Assembly: GCF_900044055.2 (NCBI RefSeq)
Contig: NZ_FCOX02000027.1
Span: forward strand, 1-64,000
Origin: Caballeronia calidae
GTDB taxonomy: Bacteria > Pseudomonadota > Gammaproteobacteria > Burkholderiales > Burkholderiaceae
Reading direction: 5' to 3'
DNA: 64,000 nucleotides
Below the pieces are notes generated by a model that was given only the letters and a program-made list of their open reading frames with translations, searched no databases and was not told the origin of the DNA. The position numbers and the translations under genes were made by a program. Shown piece by piece: positions 26,672 to 35,635 of the stretch (position 1 is its first letter; every line of letters starts with the position of its first letter).

Positions 26672-28511
26672 CGTCTCCCCCTTCGTTTTCGGGCAGCACG
26701 AAGCGCAAGCGCGCGCCGCCTTCATCGGGCGACTCCGCCCATATCCTGCCGCCGTGCGCCTCGATGATCGAACGGCAAATCGACAAGCCCATGCCCATGC
26801 CTTCGGCCTTCGTCGTGAAGAACGCGTCGAAGAGACGGCGGGCGTTGTCTTCGCTGATGCCCGTGCCCGAATCCTGCACGGTGATCTGCGCATAGCCTTG
26901 ATCGCTGTCGCTCTCGCCCGTCGCGATGCGCAGCACGCGCGGCCCGTTCACGTTGGACATCGCCTGTGCCGCGTTCATCATCAGGTTGATGAGCACCTGC
27001 TGCAACTGCACGCGATCGCAGCGCACCGTCGGCGACGGCGTCGCGAGCTCGCTGCGCACGTCCACGCGATGCCGTCCGAGCTCGCGCCGCACGAGCTCGA
27101 TCGTCTCTCCGACGATCTCGTTCACATCGAGCGTCGCGGGCTGGCTGTCGCGCTTTCTCGCCATCGCGCGAATGCGTGCGATGACTTCGCTCGCGCGCCT
27201 GGCGTCGCGAATCATCTGCGCGATCGATTGCTGCGCTTCCGCGATCTCCGGCTGCGCGCGGTTGAGCCAGCGCAAGCCGGCGTCGCCGCTCGTGACGATC
27301 GCGGCCATCGGCTGCGTGACTTCGTGCGCGATCGACGCGGCCAGCTCGCCCAGCATCGTGACGCGCGTCACGTGCGCGAGCTCGGCGGTCGAGCGCGCGA
27401 GCGCTTCCTGCGCGAGCTTGGTCTCGGTGACGTCCATCAACGCGCCGACATATTCGTCGCCATCGGCTTCCGTCGATGCGCGATGCGCGACGAAATGCAC
27501 ATGCTTGATCGAGCCATCGGGCAGCAACAGCCGATGCTCCACGTCGATTTCGACCGCGCCGTTCAGCGCCGCTTCATGCGCGCCGCGCACGATGCCGATA
27601 TCGTCGGGATGCGCGCGCGTGAGAATGGCATCGATGGAAGGTTCGACATCGCGCGGGTAATCGAAGATGCGATACGCCTCGTCGGACCACCACATCGTGC
27701 CGGCCGGCAGGCGCGTCGCGATGCTGCCGGTGCGCGAGAGCTGCTGCGCGTCGAGCAGAAACGCCTCGCTGCGCTTCAATGCATCGCGCTGGCGCTGCAA
27801 CTCGGCCTCCATGCGCTTGCGCTGCGTGATGTCGTTGCTCGTCGCGAGCACCGCGCGCGGCATACCTTTCGCGTCGCGCAGCAAGGCCGCGCGGCTCGCG
27901 ATCACGATCTCGCCGCCGTCGTGGCGCACGCGCGTGATCTCGCCGTCCCAGCGGCCCGAGCGCAGCAGCTCCGCGCGGATCTGCGCATGCGGCACGGGCG
28001 AGTTCGATTGGGTCATGCGGTCGATCGGCTGGCCGATCGCTTCCCGCGCCGAATAGCCGTAGAGCGCTTCGGCGCCGCGATTCCAGAACGTGATGCGGTC
28101 GTTCATGTCGTGCGCGACGATCGCGTCGTGCGCCAGATTGAGCAGTTCGAGCTGCTCCTGCATCTTCGTCGTCGTGGCCTGATTGCGCAGCGATAGGATG
28201 GCGGTCGTGCCGATTGCCAGCAGGCTCACCGCGCAGCGCGCGAGCGCGCCGCCCGACACGTTCTCGTCGTGCGAAAGCACGAAGCCGACGAGCGTGAGGA
28301 TGACGCAGCCCCACGCCGTCGTGACGGTGGCGGTGCGATTGCCCGTCGATGCGACGAGCAGCACGACGACGACATAAAGCACCGCGATGGCGATATCGAG
28401 TGGCGTGAGCGCGTCGATGAGAAACACGACGAGCGCGATGGCCGCCGCGAGCATCCACACGATGCGGGAATCGTGACGCACCGCGCGCGGCGCGCTTTGG
28501 AATGTCTCCAT
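26661..28511 (-). CDS. membrane PAS-domain sensor histidine kinase (FixL-like)
   Basis: A 616-aa inner-membrane kinase. About four to five N-terminal helices (residues 18-108), a PAS domain (about 122-240, NLAHDAIVAHDMNDRITFWN), a second PAS/PAC (about 262-375), then HisKA of the FixL type (LGELAASIAHEVTQPMAAI, His about 394) and HATPase with NLMMNAAQAM, DSGTGIS and GMGMGLSICRSIIEAHGG. ATG 28511 is preceded by an in-frame GTG at 28514; neither has a clear ribosome site. The gene sits between a lone receiver and a FixJ regulator, forming a three-gene signalling unit. Confidence 0.88.
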   Translation of the reverse strand: METFQSAPRAVRHDSRIVWMLAAAIALVVFLIDALTPLDIAIAVLYVVVVLLVASTGNRTATVTTAWGCVILTLVGFVLSHDENVSGGALARCAVSLLAIGTTAILSLRNQATTTKMQEQLELLNLAHDAIVAHDMNDRITFWNRGAEALYGYSAREAIGQPIDRMTQSNSPVPHAQIRAELLRSGRWDGEITRVRHDGGEIVIASRAALLRDAKGMPRAVLATSNDITQRKRMEAELQRQRDALKRSEAFLLDAQQLSRTGSIATRLPAGTMWWSDEAYRIFDYPRDVEPSIDAILTRAHPDDIGIVRGAHEAALNGAVEIDVEHRLLLPDGSIKHVHFVAHRASTEADGDEYVGALMDVTETKLAQEALARSTAELAHVTRVTMLGELAASIAHEVTQPMAAIVTSGDAGLRWLNRAQPEIAEAQQSIAQMIRDARRASEVIARIRAMARKRDSQPATLDVNEIVGETIELVRRELGRHRVDVRSELATPSPTVRCDRVQLQQVLINLMMNAAQAMSNVNGPRVLRIATGESDSDQGYAQITVQDSGTGISEDNARRLFDAFFTTKAEGMGMGLSICRSIIEAHGGRIWAESPDEGGARLRFVLPENEGGDDEH

Positions 28512-28644
28512 CACGGCCGGTCTGACGCCGGCGAATGGAAACGAACGACGAACGAGACGAGCGACATGGTCATGGTGCGTTCGTTGGGAAGATGGCGGCG
28601 GGCGCGCTAAGACACATTACGCGCGGCGGAATGCGCAATAAATT

Positions 28645-29064
28645 CTAATCCGTCAAAAAGCCTTGTTTGATGCGCTCCAGGCAATCTGCGACGGCAGCGC
28701 CATCGACGGGCTTGCTGAGAAAACACACCGCGCCGCCATCGAGTGCCTGACGGCGCGCCGCATCGGAAGCGAACGCGGTGATGAACATGACCGGCACACC
28801 CGGCTTCAGTTCGTGCAGGCGCTGCTGCAATTGCAGGCCGGACATGCCGGGCATGTTGAGATCGGTGATGATGCACGCGAGGCCGTCGAGCGAATCGGCG
28901 TCCAGAAACGACTCCGCCGACGGATACAGGCTGACCTCCCAGCCGAGCGAGCGCAACAGGCTGGAGGAGGCGACGCGGACGGATTCGTCATCGTCGATCA
29001 CGGAAACTCTCGAAGGCGATTGCAAGGGCGTTGTCCTGAACCGTGCATGAATTTCGGCGGGCAT
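28645..29064 (-). CDS. stand-alone receiver-domain response regulator
   Basis: A 139-aa protein consisting of one receiver (VSVIDDDESVRVASSSLLRSL; Asp in CIITDLNMPGMSG; Thr in MFITAF; Lys in CFLSKPV) with no output domain. It lies 133 bases upstream of the PAS kinase on the same strand. Single receivers beside FixLJ-like pairs often act as phosphate sinks or relay partners, so it probably tunes the kinase. Whether it shares the kinase transcript is not shown by the sequence. Confidence 0.82.
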   Translation of the reverse strand: MPAEIHARFRTTPLQSPSRVSVIDDDESVRVASSSLLRSLGWEVSLYPSAESFLDADSLDGLACIITDLNMPGMSGLQLQQRLHELKPGVPVMFITAFASDAARRQALDGGAVCFLSKPVDGAAVADCLERIKQGFLTD

Positions 29065-29174
29065 GGGACTGGTCCACCGCTTGAACGGAAGTCATCTTAC
29101 GCACGCGGCATCGTGCGGAAAATCATATGTACGTATAGGTCGGAAGCGTTGGTCTGCGCGTCGTCTGTATTTAT

Positions 29175-29300
29175 ATGAGGAAATACGCGGTCGACTTTCT
29201 CGCTTATACGCAAGGCTATGCGCCGCGCCAGCATCGGCACGCGAAGATCAGGACTTTCGTCGAGTTTCTATCGAACTCGTTTAGAAGCCGGTTCGATGTG
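29175..29300 (+). pseudogene. remnant of a LysR-type regulator C-terminus
   Basis: In the frame beginning at 29175 the translation HAKIRTFVEFLSNSFRSRF matches the C-terminal helix typical of LysR regulators; compare AKVKTFVEFIKDFVPRI at the end of the intact LysR gene at 32212-33153. No DNA-binding domain or cofactor domain precedes it, so only the tail is left. The surrounding 280 bases (29065-29346) otherwise hold no gene I can support. Confidence 0.5.
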
Positions 29301-29314
29301 ACGCCGGGAATCAC

Positions 29315-29338
29315 GGCGCGCCCCGCCAGGAGCGCGCC
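29315..29338 (-). terminator. hairpin downstream of pssA
   Basis: GGCGCGC (29315-29321) and GCGCGCC (29332-29338) form a seven-base stem just after the pssA stop. No T-run is present. Confidence 0.35.
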
Positions 29339-29346
29339 GCGACTCG

Positions 29347-29955
29347 TCACGGCTTGGGAATGCGGATGCGGCTGATCATCAGCGAGCCGGAGATGGCATA
29401 GATCAGCACGAGCGGATGCAGCGTGAAGCCACCGATGCGCCACGTGCCGAGCCACATGCTCTCGCCGATCGCGCCGGTCCACGCGCCGATCGTCAGCAGC
29501 AGCACGATCAGAAACGAGGTGGGAATGGGCGTGCCTTCGAAGTGCGTGACCTTGCCGCTGCTGCCGGACATCTCTTCGGTCGTGACGTTGTAGCGCGCGA
29601 GACGCGACACGCCGCACGCGACGAAGTACGCGAGGATCACGCGGTCATAGAGCCCGCGCATGCCGAATCCATAGCCGATGATCGCCGGCGCGACGCCGAA
29701 CGAGATCACGTCGGCGAGCGAATCGAGCTCCTTGCCCAATAGCGACGCCTTCTGGCGCCAGCGCGCGATGCGGCCGTCGAGCACATCGAAGACGAGCGCC
29801 GCGAACACCAGCGCGCAGGCGAGGTAAATATGCAGCACGTCGGAATCGTCGAGGTAGGACATCGACGAGAACAGCGCGCCCGTGCCGCACACCGCATTGC
29901 CCAGCGTGAACCAGTCGGCCAGGTGGAAATCGCGGATCATCGAGAATCGTTTCAT
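29347..29955 (-). CDS. pssA: CDP-diacylglycerol-serine O-phosphatidyltransferase
   Basis: A 202-aa integral membrane enzyme of the CDP-alcohol phosphatidyltransferase family. The signature DG-x2-AR-x8-G-x3-D-x3-D is present (DGRIARW ... LLGKELDSLAD, about residues 60-82) within six or so membrane helices. The family makes phosphatidylserine (or a related phospholipid) from CDP-diacylglycerol. I start at ATG 29955 since the frame upstream is not coding-like; there is no strong ribosome site. It is divergent from a MerR regulator, not beside psd, so it may be a second, accessory copy. Confidence 0.82.
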   Translation of the reverse strand: MKRFSMIRDFHLADWFTLGNAVCGTGALFSSMSYLDDSDVLHIYLACALVFAALVFDVLDGRIARWRQKASLLGKELDSLADVISFGVAPAIIGYGFGMRGLYDRVILAYFVACGVSRLARYNVTTEEMSGSSGKVTHFEGTPIPTSFLIVLLLTIGAWTGAIGESMWLGTWRIGGFTLHPLVLIYAISGSLMISRIRIPKP

Positions 29956-30058
29956 TCGTTTCTGTTTTCGAGACGTTCGGGGAGCGCCGCATGACGGCGC
30001 CGCGAATCTGTCAAGTCTATCATCGCGCCCTCTTTCCACAGCACTCCGCGTGCCCGCC

Positions 30059-30084
30059 AAACCTGTACGCGCACGTACAGGTTT
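30059..30084. promoter_or_regulatory. perfect inverted repeat, MerR-type operator
   Basis: AAACCTGTACG (30059-30069) and CGTACAGGTTT (30074-30084) are perfect 11-base arms around a four-base spacer. A good -10 element, TACAAT, follows at 30089-30094. A palindrome placed just upstream of the -10 is the standard MerR promoter layout, so autoregulation of the MerR-efflux operon is likely. Confidence 0.75.
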
Positions 30085-30120
30085 GCGTTACAATGCGCCG
30101 CATCGACCATCGCAGCTTCG

Positions 30121-30636
30121 ATGCCCGCCATGTCCACGACCAAGCCCGCGCGCCTCACCATCCGCGACGCCGCCGAGCGTCTGCAAGTCACACCCCGCAC
30201 GCTCAAGTATTACGAGGAACGCGGCCTCGTCACGCCTACGCGCAGCGAGGGGCGCTACCGGCTCTACAGCGAGCAGGATCTGGAACTGTTCGCGCGCATT
30301 CTGCGGCTGCGCTCGCTCGGCTTCTCGCTCGAGGGCATCGTCGAGATGCTCAAGCGGCCGATGGAAACGCTCGGCGAAGGCCGCACGGGTTATTCCGCTT
30401 CGTCGCTGCGTGAAATCGAAGAAGCGCTTTCGCAGCAGATCGACGCGGTCGATGCGCGCATCGCCGCCGTGCGCCGCGAATTGAAGGAAGCGCAGGCGGT
30501 GCGCAGCGAACTCGCGAGCGACCTCGATTATTTGCGGCGCAGAATCGCCGGCGAAAGCAAGGAGACGTTGTTGCAGGAGCGCATGGCCGCGCGCAGGCAG
30601 CGCAAGGCCAAAAGCGCCGAGGACGATGCCGAATGA
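30121..30636 (+). CDS. MerR-family transcriptional regulator
   Basis: A 171-aa regulator. The N-terminal winged helix reads LTIRDAAERLQVTPRTLKYYEERGLVTPTRSEGRYRLYS, and residues 95-150 form the coiled-coil dimerisation helix (EEALSQQIDAVDARIAAVRRELKEA). No obvious metal-binding Cys set, so it probably senses an organic compound. Start could also be the ATG at 30130. Its stop overlaps the ATG of the MFS pump by four bases (ATGA). The perfect palindrome upstream is its expected binding site. Confidence 0.88.
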   Translation: MPAMSTTKPARLTIRDAAERLQVTPRTLKYYEERGLVTPTRSEGRYRLYSEQDLELFARILRLRSLGFSLEGIVEMLKRPMETLGEGRTGYSASSLREIEEALSQQIDAVDARIAAVRRELKEAQAVRSELASDLDYLRRRIAGESKETLLQERMAARRQRKAKSAEDDAE

Positions 30637-32189
30637 CCGCGGCGTCGTTTCGGTCTTCGCGGCAACTGGCTGAACGATTGCGCGGCGATCTGTTTCCGTG
30701 GGCCATCGCGCTCGCCACGGGCCTCGACTATTTCGACAACGCCGTGTTTTCGTTCTTCACGAGCTATATCGCGGGCGGCATCAATGCGTCGTCCGACGAG
30801 CTCGTCTGGGCGTCGAGCGCGTATGCGGTGGCGTCCGTGCTCGGCATTCTGCAGCAGCAATGGTGGATCGAGCGGCTCGGCAATCGACGCTACATCGCCG
30901 GATGCCTGTTGCTGTTCGCGGCGGGCGCGGTCGCGGCCACGTTGTCCGAATCGGCCATCGAACTGGCGCTGGCGCGCGGCTTTCAGGGCTATTTCATCGG
31001 CCCGATGATGAGCGCCGCGCGCATTCTGATCCAGGCGCGCTTCACGCCGCAGGCGCGCCCCGCCGCGACGCGCCGCTTTCTCAACATGATCCTGCTCGGC
31101 TCCGCGCTCGCGCCCCTGTGCGGCGGCTATCTCGTCGCATGGCTGGGCTGGCGCGCGCTGTTTTCCTGCACGGCGTTCGGCGGCGTGGCGCTCGGCGTGC
31201 TCGCGCTCGTCGCCGTGCCGCCCTCGGGCCGCGTGCGCCCCGATGCGCGCGGCGACGCGCACTTCTGGCCGTACATCATCTTCGCGTTCGCGCAAGGCGC
31301 ATTGCAGATCGTCATGCAGCAGGTGCGCTTCGAACTCTTCAGCACGTCGCCGGAGCTGATCGTGCTGACCGCCTTCGGCATCGTGTCGCTCGCGTGGTTC
31401 GGCTGGCATCAGTGGCATCATCCGAGGCCGCTGCTGCGGTTCCACGCGCTGCGCGAGAAGACGTTTCAGGTGGGCATCGTGCTGTACGTCGCGTATTACT
31501 ACATCAGCAACGCAATGAGCTTTCTCGTCTCGCGCCTGCTCGAAGGCGGACTCGGCTATCCGGTTGAGAACGCGGGACGGCTCGTCGGCTTCACGTCGAT
31601 GATCTCGCTGCCGATGGCCCTCGCCTATTTCCGCTACGCGCCGCGCATCAGGCACAAGAAGTGGATGATCACGGCCGGCTTCCTGCTGGCCGCGTTCATC
31701 GGCACATGGATGATCGACATGCCGCCCGATGTCAGCATGCCCTGGCTCATCCCGCCGATGATGCTGCGCGGCATCCTGCTGCTCTTCATCGCGCTGCCGG
31801 TCGCGAACCTCACGTTCCGCGTGTTCCCGATCGAGGAATACAGTCACGGTTATCGCTTCAAGAACATCGTCAAGCAACTGACCTATTCGTTCTCGACGGC
31901 GACCATCATCATTCTCGAACAGCATCGCGTCGCGTTGCATCAGACGCGCCTCGCCGAAGCGGTCAATCCATTCAATCCGGCCTTCCAGAACGTCTATCAG
32001 AGCCTGCTCGGCGCGTTCCAGCGCATGGGGCACAGCGCGTCCGAAGCGGGCGGACTCGCTCTCGTCGAAGTGAGCCGCATGGTCACGCAACAGGCGAATT
32101 TCCTTGGGTCGCTCGACGGCTTCTACTACCTGATCGGCGTCGCCCTGTGCGCGAGCGTGATCGCGGTGTGGCAGAAGCAAATCGATTGA
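30633..32189 (+). CDS. MFS efflux transporter (DHA2/EmrB-like)
   Basis: A 518-aa membrane protein with about 14 predicted helices, the number typical of the DHA2 drug:proton antiporters. The first helix pair contains TGLDYFDNAVFSFFTSYIAGG, and the loop WWIERLGNRRYIAG corresponds to MFS motif A in weak form. It is translationally coupled to the MerR regulator, so it is probably an inducible pump for a toxic organic compound recognised by that regulator. Motif A is divergent compared with EmrB. Confidence 0.75.
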   Translation: MTAASFRSSRQLAERLRGDLFPWAIALATGLDYFDNAVFSFFTSYIAGGINASSDELVWASSAYAVASVLGILQQQWWIERLGNRRYIAGCLLLFAAGAVAATLSESAIELALARGFQGYFIGPMMSAARILIQARFTPQARPAATRRFLNMILLGSALAPLCGGYLVAWLGWRALFSCTAFGGVALGVLALVAVPPSGRVRPDARGDAHFWPYIIFAFAQGALQIVMQQVRFELFSTSPELIVLTAFGIVSLAWFGWHQWHHPRPLLRFHALREKTFQVGIVLYVAYYYISNAMSFLVSRLLEGGLGYPVENAGRLVGFTSMISLPMALAYFRYAPRIRHKKWMITAGFLLAAFIGTWMIDMPPDVSMPWLIPPMMLRGILLLFIALPVANLTFRVFPIEEYSHGYRFKNIVKQLTYSFSTATIIILEQHRVALHQTRLAEAVNPFNPAFQNVYQSLLGAFQRMGHSASEAGGLALVEVSRMVTQQANFLGSLDGFYYLIGVALCASVIAVWQKQID

Positions 32190-32211
32190 CCCGCCCCGGA
32201 GCGATACGAAA

Positions 32212-33153
32212 GTGGACACACTCAGCAGCATGCGGATGTTTGCGCGCGTAGCCGAAGAGGGCAGCTTCACCGCCGCCGCGCAACGCATGAATACATCGAC
32301 GGCCGCGACTTCGCGTGCGATTTCCGCGCTCGAAGCGCATCTGAATGCGCGGCTGTTACATCGCAGCACGCGGCGCGTCATTCTCACCGAGGCGGGCAAG
32401 CGCTATTTGCAGCGCTGCGAGCAGATTCTCGCGTGCGTCGACGTGGCCGAGGCCGAAGCCGCCGATGCGCAGTTGCGCCCGTCCGGGCATTTGCGCATCC
32501 ATGCATCGACGAGCGTCGGGCAATCGTATGTCGTGCCCGCGATCGTGCGCTATCAGCAGCGTTATCCCGCCGTGTCGGTCGACCTGACACTGTCGCAGCG
32601 CACGCCCGATATCGTCGACGAAGGTTACGACCTCACCGTGCAGGCGAGCATCGACGAGCTGCCCGATTCGAGCCTCGTTGCGCAACGGCTCGGCACGGTG
32701 CATAGCGTGCTGTGCGCGTCGCCGGATTATGTGCGCGAGCACGGCGCGCCGCGCACGCTCGCGGAGTTGTCGCGGCATCCGTGCCATCAGCTCGTTTCCA
32801 CCCTGTTTCCGCGCGATGTGTGGATCTTCGAAGGCCCGAACGGAACGGAGACGTTTCCGCTCGCGAAGACGAGCTTCGGCGTGAACGTCGCGGGCGCGCT
32901 GGCCGTGGCGTTGCGCGAAGGCATGGGCATCGGTGCGCTGCCGATGTCGACGGCGAGCCGTCTGCTCGAAAGCGGCGCGCTCGTGCGCGTGCTGCCCGAC
33001 TATCGGCTACAGGCGCTCGCGCTTCACGCGCTGTATCCGTCGCGTCAGTATCTCAACGCGAAGGTCAAGACTTTCGTCGAGTTCATCAAGGATTTCGTGC
33101 CGCGCATTCTCGAAAGCGACGCCGCCGATATGGTTCACGCGCACGAAGATTGA
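32212..33153 (+). CDS. LysR-family transcriptional regulator
   Basis: A 313-aa regulator beginning at GTG 32212. The N-terminal helix-turn-helix is MRMFARVAEEGSFTAAAQRMNTSTAATSRAISALEAHL (about residues 7-45). The C-terminal cofactor domain has the usual LRIHASTSVGQSYVVPAIVRY start. It is of the CrgA/AaeR-like subgroup that usually regulates efflux or aromatic genes. It lies just downstream of the MFS pump on the same strand and upstream of the acyl-CoA synthetase, so either could be its target. Confidence 0.85.
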   Translation: MDTLSSMRMFARVAEEGSFTAAAQRMNTSTAATSRAISALEAHLNARLLHRSTRRVILTEAGKRYLQRCEQILACVDVAEAEAADAQLRPSGHLRIHASTSVGQSYVVPAIVRYQQRYPAVSVDLTLSQRTPDIVDEGYDLTVQASIDELPDSSLVAQRLGTVHSVLCASPDYVREHGAPRTLAELSRHPCHQLVSTLFPRDVWIFEGPNGTETFPLAKTSFGVNVAGALAVALREGMGIGALPMSTASRLLESGALVRVLPDYRLQALALHALYPSRQYLNAKVKTFVEFIKDFVPRILESDAADMVHAHED

Positions 33154-33204
33154 CGCCCGACGAAGTATGATGAGCGGACCACCAACGCTCACCTGCTCAC
33201 GCCC

Positions 33205-34812
33205 ATGCTCCCGCCAGGCAACTCGTACGAAGCCGTTGCATCCCGATTCGAATGGCGCGTTCCCGCGCGCTACAACATCGCGCAGGACGTGTGCGATAAA
33301 TGGGCGGACGGCTCGGGCCGCCTCGCGCTCATCGTCGAAGCGGCGGATACATCGCAGAAGCGTTATACCTTCGACGATCTGAAGCACCTGTCCAACCGCT
33401 TCGCCAATGCGATGAAAGCGCAAGGCGTCGCGCGCGGCGACCGCGTCGCGATCTTCGTGCGGCAGTCGGTCGAAGCGGCGATCGCGCATCTCGCCGCGTA
33501 TCGCATGGGCTGCATCGCCGTGCCGCTCTTCGCGCTCTTCGGCATGGACGCAATCGAATTCCGGCTCGCGCATTCGGGCGCGAAGGCCGTCGTCACCGAT
33601 GCCGAAGGCGCAGCGAAGATCGCGCAGATCCGCGACGCATTGCCCGAGCTGCATCACGTCTATTCCACCGAAGCGAATTTCTGGCCCGCCATCGACGCCG
33701 CATCCGATGACGAGTCGCTCGTCGATACCGCCGCCGACGATCCCGCCGTCATCATCTATACGTCGGGCACGACGGGCAAGCCGAAGGGCGCGTTGCACGG
33801 GCATCGCATTCTGCCGGGGCATCTGCCGGGCGTGGAGATGTCGCAGCAATGCTTTCCGCAAGACGCCGCGCTGTTCTGGACGCCCGCGGACTGGGCATGG
33901 ATCGGCGGGCTGTTCGATGTGCTGATGCCATCTTGGCATCACGGCGTGCCGGTGCTCGCGCGCCGCTTCGACAAGTTCGACGGCGCATCCGCGTTCGATC
34001 TGCTCGCGCGCAACAAGGTGAGTCACACGTTCCTGCCGCCGACCGCGCTGAAGATGATGCGCGCGACGCCCGGCGCGCAACGTGAAAGTCTTGCGCTGCG
34101 CTCGGTGGCGAGCGGCGGCGAATCGCTCGGGGAAGAATTGCTGTCGTGGGGGCGCACGATGCTCGGCGTCACCATCAACGAGTTCTACGGGCAAACCGAA
34201 TGCAACATGGTGCTGTCGTCGTGCGAGACGTGGTTCGAGCCGCGCAACGGCTCGATCGGCAAGGCGGTGCCGGGGCATCGCGTCGCGATCGTCGATGACG
34301 CCGGCGTGCCGCTGCCCCACGGCACGCAAGGACATATCGCGATTCAAAGGCCCGATCCGGTCATGTTCCTCGGCTACTGGCGCGACGAAGCCGCGACCGC
34401 GCAGAAGTTTCGCGGCGACTTCCTGTTGACGGGCGATCTCGGCACGCTCGACGCCGACGGCTTCTTCCGCTTCATCGGCCGCGACGACGATGTGATCACG
34501 AGCGCCGGTTATCGCATCGGACCGGGGCCGATCGAGGACTGTCTCATCAGGCATCCGGCGGTGCGCTTCGCGGCGGCGGTCGGCGTGCCGGATGCGAAGC
34601 GCACCGAGATCGTCTGCGCGGTCGTCGTGCTCAACGATGGCTTCGAACCCGGCGATGCCCTCGTGCGCGAATTGCAGGAGCACGTGCGCACGCGGCTCGC
34701 CGCGCATGAATATCCGCGCGAAGTGCACTTCGTCTCCGAATTGCCGATGACGGCGACGGGCAAGGTGATTCGCAAGTCGCTGCGTGCGCAATTCACGGCG
34801 GACAAGCGCTAA
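33205..34812 (+). CDS. acyl-CoA synthetase, acetyl/medium-chain type (AMP-forming)
   Basis: A 535-aa ANL-superfamily ligase that activates a carboxylic acid with ATP and CoA. Visible motifs: YTSGTTGKPKG (A3, about residue 188), YGQTECNM (A5), TGDLGTLDADGF (A7), ITSAGYRIGPGPIED (A8) and the C-terminal catalytic Lys in TGKVIRKSLR (A10). Length and sequence resemble AcsM/benzoate-butyrate CoA ligases more than Acs. The cytochrome c gene starts four bases after its stop. Substrate unknown. Confidence 0.85.
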   Translation: MLPPGNSYEAVASRFEWRVPARYNIAQDVCDKWADGSGRLALIVEAADTSQKRYTFDDLKHLSNRFANAMKAQGVARGDRVAIFVRQSVEAAIAHLAAYRMGCIAVPLFALFGMDAIEFRLAHSGAKAVVTDAEGAAKIAQIRDALPELHHVYSTEANFWPAIDAASDDESLVDTAADDPAVIIYTSGTTGKPKGALHGHRILPGHLPGVEMSQQCFPQDAALFWTPADWAWIGGLFDVLMPSWHHGVPVLARRFDKFDGASAFDLLARNKVSHTFLPPTALKMMRATPGAQRESLALRSVASGGESLGEELLSWGRTMLGVTINEFYGQTECNMVLSSCETWFEPRNGSIGKAVPGHRVAIVDDAGVPLPHGTQGHIAIQRPDPVMFLGYWRDEAATAQKFRGDFLLTGDLGTLDADGFFRFIGRDDDVITSAGYRIGPGPIEDCLIRHPAVRFAAAVGVPDAKRTEIVCAVVVLNDGFEPGDALVRELQEHVRTRLAAHEYPREVHFVSELPMTATGKVIRKSLRAQFTADKR

Positions 34813-34816
34813 AACG

Positions 34817-35632
34817 ATGACACCACGACACGTATTCGCGCTCGCGAGCCTGCTGCTGGCGTGCGCCTCGTCGATGGCCGCGACGCTCGCGATCAACGTC
34901 GGCGGCGAGCGCTCGCTCACGACCGAGCAGTTGCTCGCGCGCCCCGACGTCGCGACCATCAGCGTGCCGAACGACGTCACGTTTCATCGCACGATGACCT
35001 ATCGCGCGGTGCCGTTGCGCGCGCTGCTCGGCATCGCGCAATTGCCCGCCGACAAGGAGCTGCAGATCACCGCCACGGATGGCTTCGTCACGCACTTGTC
35101 CGCGAAGCTGCTGTTCGGCGATGGCAGGAAGCGCGCCGAGCCGTGGCTCGCGATCGAAGCGCCGGACGAGCCGTGGCCGCAGGCGCCCGGCAACGGCGAT
35201 ATCGGACCGTTCTATCTCGTGTGGATCGATCCGGCTGCGTCGCGCGTATCGAGCGAGCAATGGCCTTTCAAGGTCGATGCGATCCGCATTGCGCCGACGC
35301 TCGCCGCGCGCTTTCCGCAAATCGCGGTCGACAAGAGCGTGCCCGCCGATTCGCCCATCCGGCGCGGACAAACCGTATTCGCGACGCAATGCATCGTCTG
35401 CCACAAGATGAACGGCGCCGGCGATGCATCGATGGGCCCCGATCTCAATCGCCCGCACAACCCGACCGAGTACTTTCAGCCGTGGGTGCTGAAGTCGTTC
35501 ATCCGCGATCCGAAATCGATCCGCGCATGGACCGATATGAGGATGCCCGGCTTCGACAGAAACGCGATCAGCGACCGCGATCTCGATGCGGTCATCGCGT
35601 ATCTCGGCTACATGGCGAAGCGGAAGAAATAA
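34817..35632 (+). CDS. exported c-type cytochrome with N-terminal oxidoreductase-like domain
   Basis: A 271-aa periplasmic protein. A signal peptide ends near SSMAA (about residue 21). Residues 25-165 resemble the small molybdopterin-oxidoreductase-like fold without obvious cofactor cysteines. The C-terminal 90 residues are a class I cytochrome c: heme site CIVCH (about residue 195), axial Met in DMRMPGF. It would shuttle electrons for a periplasmic dehydrogenase. The partner is not identified here; the PQQ enzyme at the left end is too far to assume a link. Confidence 0.75.
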   Translation: MTPRHVFALASLLLACASSMAATLAINVGGERSLTTEQLLARPDVATISVPNDVTFHRTMTYRAVPLRALLGIAQLPADKELQITATDGFVTHLSAKLLFGDGRKRAEPWLAIEAPDEPWPQAPGNGDIGPFYLVWIDPAASRVSSEQWPFKVDAIRIAPTLAARFPQIAVDKSVPADSPIRRGQTVFATQCIVCHKMNGAGDASMGPDLNRPHNPTEYFQPWVLKSFIRDPKSIRAWTDMRMPGFDRNAISDRDLDAVIAYLGYMAKRKK

Positions 35633-35635
35633 GGT

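Noticed and set aside
30528..32399. 623-codon open frame antisense to the MFS pump
   Set aside because: Extremely Arg/His/Asp-rich composition typical of the antisense frame of GC-rich genes; the plus strand carries a clear 14-helix transporter with a coupled start.
33007..34980. 657-codon minus-strand frame over the acyl-CoA synthetase
   Set aside because: Antisense shadow; composition is not protein-like, and the ligase motifs are on the plus strand.
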